Part shown: piece by piece, positions 59,957 to 64,000 of the stretch
Layout of the letters: each line of letters starts with the position of its first letter
Numbering within the stretch: the first letter of the stretch is position 1
Assembly: GCA_018003015.1 (NCBI GenBank)
Contig: JAGNEZ010000006.1
Span: forward strand, 112,590 to 176,589
Source of the DNA: Phycisphaerae bacterium
GTDB taxonomy: Bacteria > Planctomycetota > Phycisphaerae > UBA1845 > PWPN01
Direction: 5' to 3'
DNA length: 64,000 nucleotides
The notes under the pieces: generated by a model
Seen by the model: the letters and a program-made list of their open reading frames with translations, nothing else
What the model was told of the DNA's origin: nothing
Databases searched by the model: none
Made by a program: the position numbers and the translations under genes

Positions 59957-61291
59957 CTAGAGGTGATACGGATACCGCTGCGGCCTGCCCAGCATGCGGT
60001 TGGCCTGCTCGTCGCCGACCACCTGCTGCCTTGTGCCATCCCAGACCAACCTGCGGCCCAGCAAGTACGACAGGTTGCCAAGGTTGCACAGCGTCGCCAC
60101 CCGGTGGCCGATCTCGATGTCGACCGCCGGGCGGGTCCCGTTCCCGATCGCCTTGAACCAGTCTGCTTTGTGGTTCATGTTGAAATCGTCGTATTCGTCG
60201 GTACGCGGAATGACCACGCCGCCAGGCGGAACCTTGAAGTTGACCGCTTCCGGCTCCGCTCCTTTGTACGCTCCTTCCCATTCCAGGATCAGCTTGCCCT
60301 TGTCGCCCCAGAAAACGTTGCCAAACTCCGACTTTCCGACCTTCTCGCCCGGTTGCCCCCAGATCAGTTCCCAGTCCGGGTCCTTGAACGTGTAAACGAC
60401 TTCCATGGTGACCGGGCAGTCCCAGAGGCCCTTGGTCGGCGCCGTACCCTTGGCCTCAACCAGGTACGAAGTCTGCTCGTCGGCGTTCATGCACCAGAGA
60501 GCGGTACTGAACTGGTGGGCGCCTCGGTCGCGGATCTGTCCGCCGCCGGATTCCATCATCCAGCGGAAGACACCGTGGCAGTAGCGCTGGTTGTACGGCC
60601 GCCACCGCAGTGGACCGAGCCAGAGATCCCAATCCAGCTCTGCCGGCGGCTCGTTGTCCGGGACGGGGTGGTCATCCGCCGGGGTCTCGTAGTGCCAGCA
60701 GGTCACCCGCTTCACCTTGCCAACAATCCCGTTGCGGATGGCCGTACACGTCGCGTGCGCCGGCTTGGCGGTCCGGGCTTGGGCACCGACTTGGACGGCC
60801 CGCTTGTTCTCCCGTGCGGCGGCCACCATGGCCTTGCCTTCCTCAATGGTGACCGAAGCCGGCTTCTCCACGTACACATGCTTGCCGGACTGGCAGGCGT
60901 GAACGGTCTGAACAGCGTGCCAATGGTCGGGTGTGGCGATGACGACCGCGTCGATGTCTTTGCGTTCGAGGAGGTAACGGTAATCACGGTAGGGCTCGAC
61001 GCCCGGACCGCCCAGCTTCACCGCGCCGGCCAGCCGATTCTCATCCACGTCACAGACGGCCGCGATGTTGACCCTGCCCGCCCGGCGGAAGTCGAGCATG
61101 TTTTTCAGGTGCACCGTGCCCATGCCGCCGACGCCGATGTGGCCGAGGGTCAGGCGGTCGTTGGCCCCCGGTCGATCGGGAGCTGCCAAGGCACTCGACG
61201 AAATGACCTGCGGAAAGCCGGTCACGACTCCCGTCGCACCCGCCGCCTTGAGCAGTGCACGCCGCGTTACCTGTGACTCCAGTCGAGCCAT
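59957..61291 (-). CDS. Tat-exported Gfo/Idh/MocA-family oxidoreductase
   Basis: The protein has 444 residues from ATG 61291 (AAGGAG upstream). A twin-arginine-like signal, TRRALLKAAGATGVVTG, is followed by the Rossmann motif LGHIGVGGMGTVHLKNM, VVIATPDHWHAVQTV, YVEKPASVTI and a C-terminal domain with GGGQIRDRGAHQFSTALW. It closely resembles the gene at 54421 in layout but not in detail. It follows the glycosidase gene by 66 bases and precedes the small peptide, so it probably acts on the product of that glycosidase. Confidence 0.88.
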   Translation of the reverse strand: MARLESQVTRRALLKAAGATGVVTGFPQVISSSALAAPDRPGANDRLTLGHIGVGGMGTVHLKNMLDFRRAGRVNIAAVCDVDENRLAGAVKLGGPGVEPYRDYRYLLERKDIDAVVIATPDHWHAVQTVHACQSGKHVYVEKPASVTIEEGKAMVAAARENKRAVQVGAQARTAKPAHATCTAIRNGIVGKVKRVTCWHYETPADDHPVPDNEPPAELDWDLWLGPLRWRPYNQRYCHGVFRWMMESGGGQIRDRGAHQFSTALWCMNADEQTSYLVEAKGTAPTKGLWDCPVTMEVVYTFKDPDWELIWGQPGEKVGKSEFGNVFWGDKGKLILEWEGAYKGAEPEAVNFKVPPGGVVIPRTDEYDDFNMNHKADWFKAIGNGTRPAVDIEIGHRVATLCNLGNLSYLLGRRLVWDGTRQQVVGDEQANRMLGRPQRYPYHL

Positions 61292-61357
61292 GCTTGGCTC
61301 CTTTCGATAGGTGCACGTATCGCCTTCGATTCGAACCATGCCGAGAAACCGCTTCCC

Positions 61358-64000
61358 TCATGGCTCCGACTGCAACTGGACGAGCAGATGTCCGCGGCCC
61401 GGGATGCGCGGCCACATCGCGATCTCGCCGCTATGGAACGCGAATGTCGCACCTTCGACTCTCACCTGCCTCCCCGACAACCCTACGTCGGACAGCTTGA
61501 ACCGGATCTCTCGTTCGGCGACCGTGTCCGCCAGGTTGAAGACGTTCAGGACAGCACGCCTCTCACTTGCCAGGGTATGCGCATGCACGTTCTCGTCAAG
61601 GCCGTAGAACACCCCTTGGGTGAAGAACCGCTTCAACGACAGGTACGTCCGCATCGCCTCCTTGTGAGCTTCCCATACCGCCGGGTCCGCGTGCCTGCCG
61701 CCGACGCCGAGGTGCCGGCATGTACTCGCGAACCACCAGAACTGGACCGCGTGGGCGTTGTCCTTCCGCAGGTCGATGTGCAGGTAGTAGGGAATGCTGT
61801 AGGCGAGGTTGGCATAGTAGAGCGAGATCGCTCGCCCGCTGAACAGATCGTGCGCCACGTTCCACATGTACTCATAGCCCCACAGGTCGTCGAAATCTCC
61901 CTTACGGCCGTGGAGGAAGTACGTGGGCGCCCAACGGACGTCGGTGCCGCCGACCAGAGGATCGTGCATCTCGATGAGCAGGTCGGGGTACTCCTTGTGC
62001 ACCGCCTGGGCGATCCGTCGATAGGCATCACATTGCTCCTGGCGGGTGAACGGCAGCGAGTGGCCGTGACGCTCGTCCCAGCATTCGCCGGTGTACCACG
62101 TCCCATCAAACATCTGGTAGACCGCGCCGTTCTTGGCCAGCTCGAGGAGTCGCTTGACCTTGGTATCGAAATAAACCGACGAGCCGCCGCACAAGCTGTC
62201 CAGCCGCTTGCCCTCGCGATCCTTGCGGCGGGCCTCAACCGGATAACCGTTGATGTCAGTCCAGCCGGCCAGCGGCGTGTGCAGCGACAGGGACAGGTTG
62301 TACTTCTCCTTGATCAGCCTGGCGAACTCCTCCTGCGGCCCGAGGCGATCCGCCGCCCAGATGCAGGACGACATGGCCGTATCCCACCCGGGGTCGAGGT
62401 AGAGCGCCTCGCAGCCCAGTTCGTGAGCCTTCTCCGCCTCGGCAAGCATGTCGGAGCGACGATACAACTGGGCTCGGCGTTCGGCCGTGTCAGGACCGCC
62501 CCAGAAGGGGTTGTCGTAGAGCTCGTTCCAGTGCACCGGTGGGTTGAATCCCCGCGGTGTGACATGGCCGGCGCGATCCATCGCACGACGGAAGGCGTAG
62601 GCCGCCTCCTTCCATCCGCCATCAACGACCTGATACCGCGTGGTTCCGAAGGTGAACGAGGCCCCCGGCTTCAACTCCGCAGCGGCGGCCGGCTCGCCGA
62701 GCTTCCACCGACCCGCTCCGCCAAATCGCATGACCATGACAGATTCATGCATTCCGCCTCCCGGTCTCCATGCCGGTTCCAGCAGCGACCATTCCATGGC
62801 CTCAGGGTTGTACTTGGCGATCAACAACGTGCTGTCGGGGTGGCACCAGGCCCAGGCTTCGGAGCCGTGAGCGGAATGCGTCGTGATTCGCGAGCCCCAG
62901 ATCCCTTCGATTGGATTGGCGTGGTTGAACGCCCCCAGCCGCCAGACCATCTCCGCCAGAGGCCATTCACATAGCATCCCCGTGACCGTGTCGCGACGGT
63001 AGGGGATCGGCGCGAGGCGATCACCGGCCGTATCCGCAAACCACTGCCCGCCACCGTTCAACCGCTTCGCTAGACCGCACACGAACCTGCCTGTGTCCAA
63101 CGGCCTGTTGCCCGTGTTCCTGAGTCGTATCTGCTCAAGGAGCGCACCGGGCTCGTCGGCCGGCGCCGTCCAGGTCTGTTCGATTTCCAGAAAGTCGGAC
63201 CTGGCTGTCATCGCGAGTGTCTGGCTACCACCTAAACCCTCTTTGAGTGTGGGATCGCCGACCCGTTGCGGCGCGCTGCCCTCAGGCCAAACGTAATCCG
63301 CGTCGGCGTACAGACGGCCGGTGACGAGATCACGCAGTTGCCGCGGATTCGGAGTCACCTTCGTCGCGACCAGCAGCTCCAGTCGGCCGTTGACCAGACG
63401 GATCTCTCCGCTCTCCGTCCCGCGCTCGATGACCGCTCCAGGCCGCACTTCACTTCTCGTGGCCGCTCCAGTACCACCCGCGGCAGATGCGAAGCTCGGA
63501 GTGTGGTTGGCCGCCGGCCGCCAGTTGACGTGGGCGAGGTCAAACGCCGCGCCTTGATCACTCGCTCGCCATCGGAGCACGCCGTTCGGCGCGGGCGCGT
63601 GCAGCACCGCCTGGCTGAGCAACTTGCCGGCCCGGGCCCGCACCTCAATCCGGGTCGTCGTCGCCCGATGCTCGATCCGGACGTCCAGCCATCCGGCCGG
63701 TGCCCACTCTTCGATCGCGTCCGTCCGGCTCAGCGGCGTCTCGCTCGTACTTGCGGAAACCTCGCCCCGATCGGCGGATATCGCAACCTGCCAGACGGGA
63801 CCGCGTGCCCCGGCCGGCAATTCGTGGGAGATCACGCTCTTGCCCGATTGCGGCCGAATCGCGAACTCCAGATCGAAGGCGGCCGTGAGAGCCAAGCCCT
63901 CGGATACCAGCACACCCTCGGGCAGCAGAACGGCGCGCAGCCCGTCCTGCTCCGGTATGGCCAGACCGTTTTCCGCGGTGAATTGGTCCGGCGCGATCGT
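61358..64000 (-). CDS. Alpha-galactosidase-like glycosidase (5' end beyond window)
   Basis: The open frame runs from the right edge to the stop at 61358, giving 880 residues without the N-terminus. The N-terminal half is beta-rich and looks like the supersandwich domain of GH36-type enzymes. A TIM barrel follows (about 470-750) with ALYLDPGWDTAMSSCIWA, LSLHTPLAGWTDINGYPVEA and YQMFDGTWYTGECWDERHG; the C-terminal beta domain carries VLNVFNLADTVAEREIRF. This fits the GH27/GH36 alpha-galactosidase clan, but the catalytic Asp pair cannot be assigned with certainty. It is the first visible gene of the minus-strand operon leading to the UroD-like gene. Confidence 0.65.
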   Translation of the reverse strand, partial: TIAPDQFTAENGLAIPEQDGLRAVLLPEGVLVSEGLALTAAFDLEFAIRPQSGKSVISHELPAGARGPVWQVAISADRGEVSASTSETPLSRTDAIEEWAPAGWLDVRIEHRATTTRIEVRARAGKLLSQAVLHAPAPNGVLRWRASDQGAAFDLAHVNWRPAANHTPSFASAAGGTGAATRSEVRPGAVIERGTESGEIRLVNGRLELLVATKVTPNPRQLRDLVTGRLYADADYVWPEGSAPQRVGDPTLKEGLGGSQTLAMTARSDFLEIEQTWTAPADEPGALLEQIRLRNTGNRPLDTGRFVCGLAKRLNGGGQWFADTAGDRLAPIPYRRDTVTGMLCEWPLAEMVWRLGAFNHANPIEGIWGSRITTHSAHGSEAWAWCHPDSTLLIAKYNPEAMEWSLLEPAWRPGGGMHESVMVMRFGGAGRWKLGEPAAAAELKPGASFTFGTTRYQVVDGGWKEAAYAFRRAMDRAGHVTPRGFNPPVHWNELYDNPFWGGPDTAERRAQLYRRSDMLAEAEKAHELGCEALYLDPGWDTAMSSCIWAADRLGPQEEFARLIKEKYNLSLSLHTPLAGWTDINGYPVEARRKDREGKRLDSLCGGSSVYFDTKVKRLLELAKNGAVYQMFDGTWYTGECWDERHGHSLPFTRQEQCDAYRRIAQAVHKEYPDLLIEMHDPLVGGTDVRWAPTYFLHGRKGDFDDLWGYEYMWNVAHDLFSGRAISLYYANLAYSIPYYLHIDLRKDNAHAVQFWWFASTCRHLGVGGRHADPAVWEAHKEAMRTYLSLKRFFTQGVFYGLDENVHAHTLASERRAVLNVFNLADTVAEREIRFKLSDVGLSGRQVRVEGATFAFHSGEIAMWPRIPGRGHLLVQLQSEP

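Overview
The window reads as a chromosomal segment of a GC-rich member of the Planctomycetota, probably a Phycisphaerae-like or uncultured lineage. The supporting evidence is large secreted proteins ending in planctomycete-type dockerin EF-hand repeats, two DUF1080 proteins, Tat-exported Gfo/Idh/MocA proteins, a planctomycete-type EF-Tu, and one-cysteine-pair L33. No CRISPR array, insertion sequence or prophage was seen.

Layout. 1-11.2 kb (minus strand) holds three giant exported proteins. Two of them are paralogues sharing a 2136-bp block that is base-for-base identical as far as I could compare. 11.5-18.6 kb holds a type IV-pilin-like protein, an M20 amidohydrolase, an acidic membrane-anchored protein, rsmE, a CBM9-like/TlpA fusion and a PAS histidine kinase. 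18.8-24.0 kb is a compact catabolic locus: an HpcH/HpaI aldolase, a Gfo/Idh oxidoreductase and an SDR on the minus strand, divergent from a FadR-type GntR regulator and a sodium:solute symporter. A consensus promoter embedded in a palindrome lies between the two arms. 24.3-26.0 kb carries phosphoserine aminotransferase and panD.

26.3-41.1 kb is the information-processing operon: a consensus promoter, tRNA-Thr, tuf, rpmG, tRNA-Trp, secE, nusG, rplK, rplA, rplJ, rplL, rpoB, rpoC, rpsL and a strong terminator. The tRNA-Trp begins inside the rpmG stop codon, and rpsL ends the run without rpsG or fusA. Immediately downstream (41.2-41.57 kb) is an orphan unit with its own promoter and intrinsic terminator. 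It encodes no recognisable protein but carries a perfect Shine-Dalgarno, a nine-residue mini-ORF and a compound hairpin. It is the best candidate here for something undescribed.

42.0-50.7 kb holds a B12-binding radical SAM enzyme, two DUF1080 proteins, rsgA, a cyclase-family enzyme, a lipoprotein, recA and gpmA. 51.0-54.1 kb is a cell-envelope group: a membrane-anchored protein, a protein joining an N-terminal helix-turn-helix to two membrane segments, and an OmpA-like lipoprotein whose usual peptidoglycan-binding Asp is Cys. 54.4-64.0 kb holds secreted Gfo/Idh proteins, a HEAT-repeat protein with a small membrane partner, and a minus-strand operon (alpha-galactosidase-like glycosidase cut by the window end, Gfo/Idh, small exported peptide, UroD-like protein) that looks like glycan or glycoside use.

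All identifications come from reading motifs and context by eye; no database search was run.
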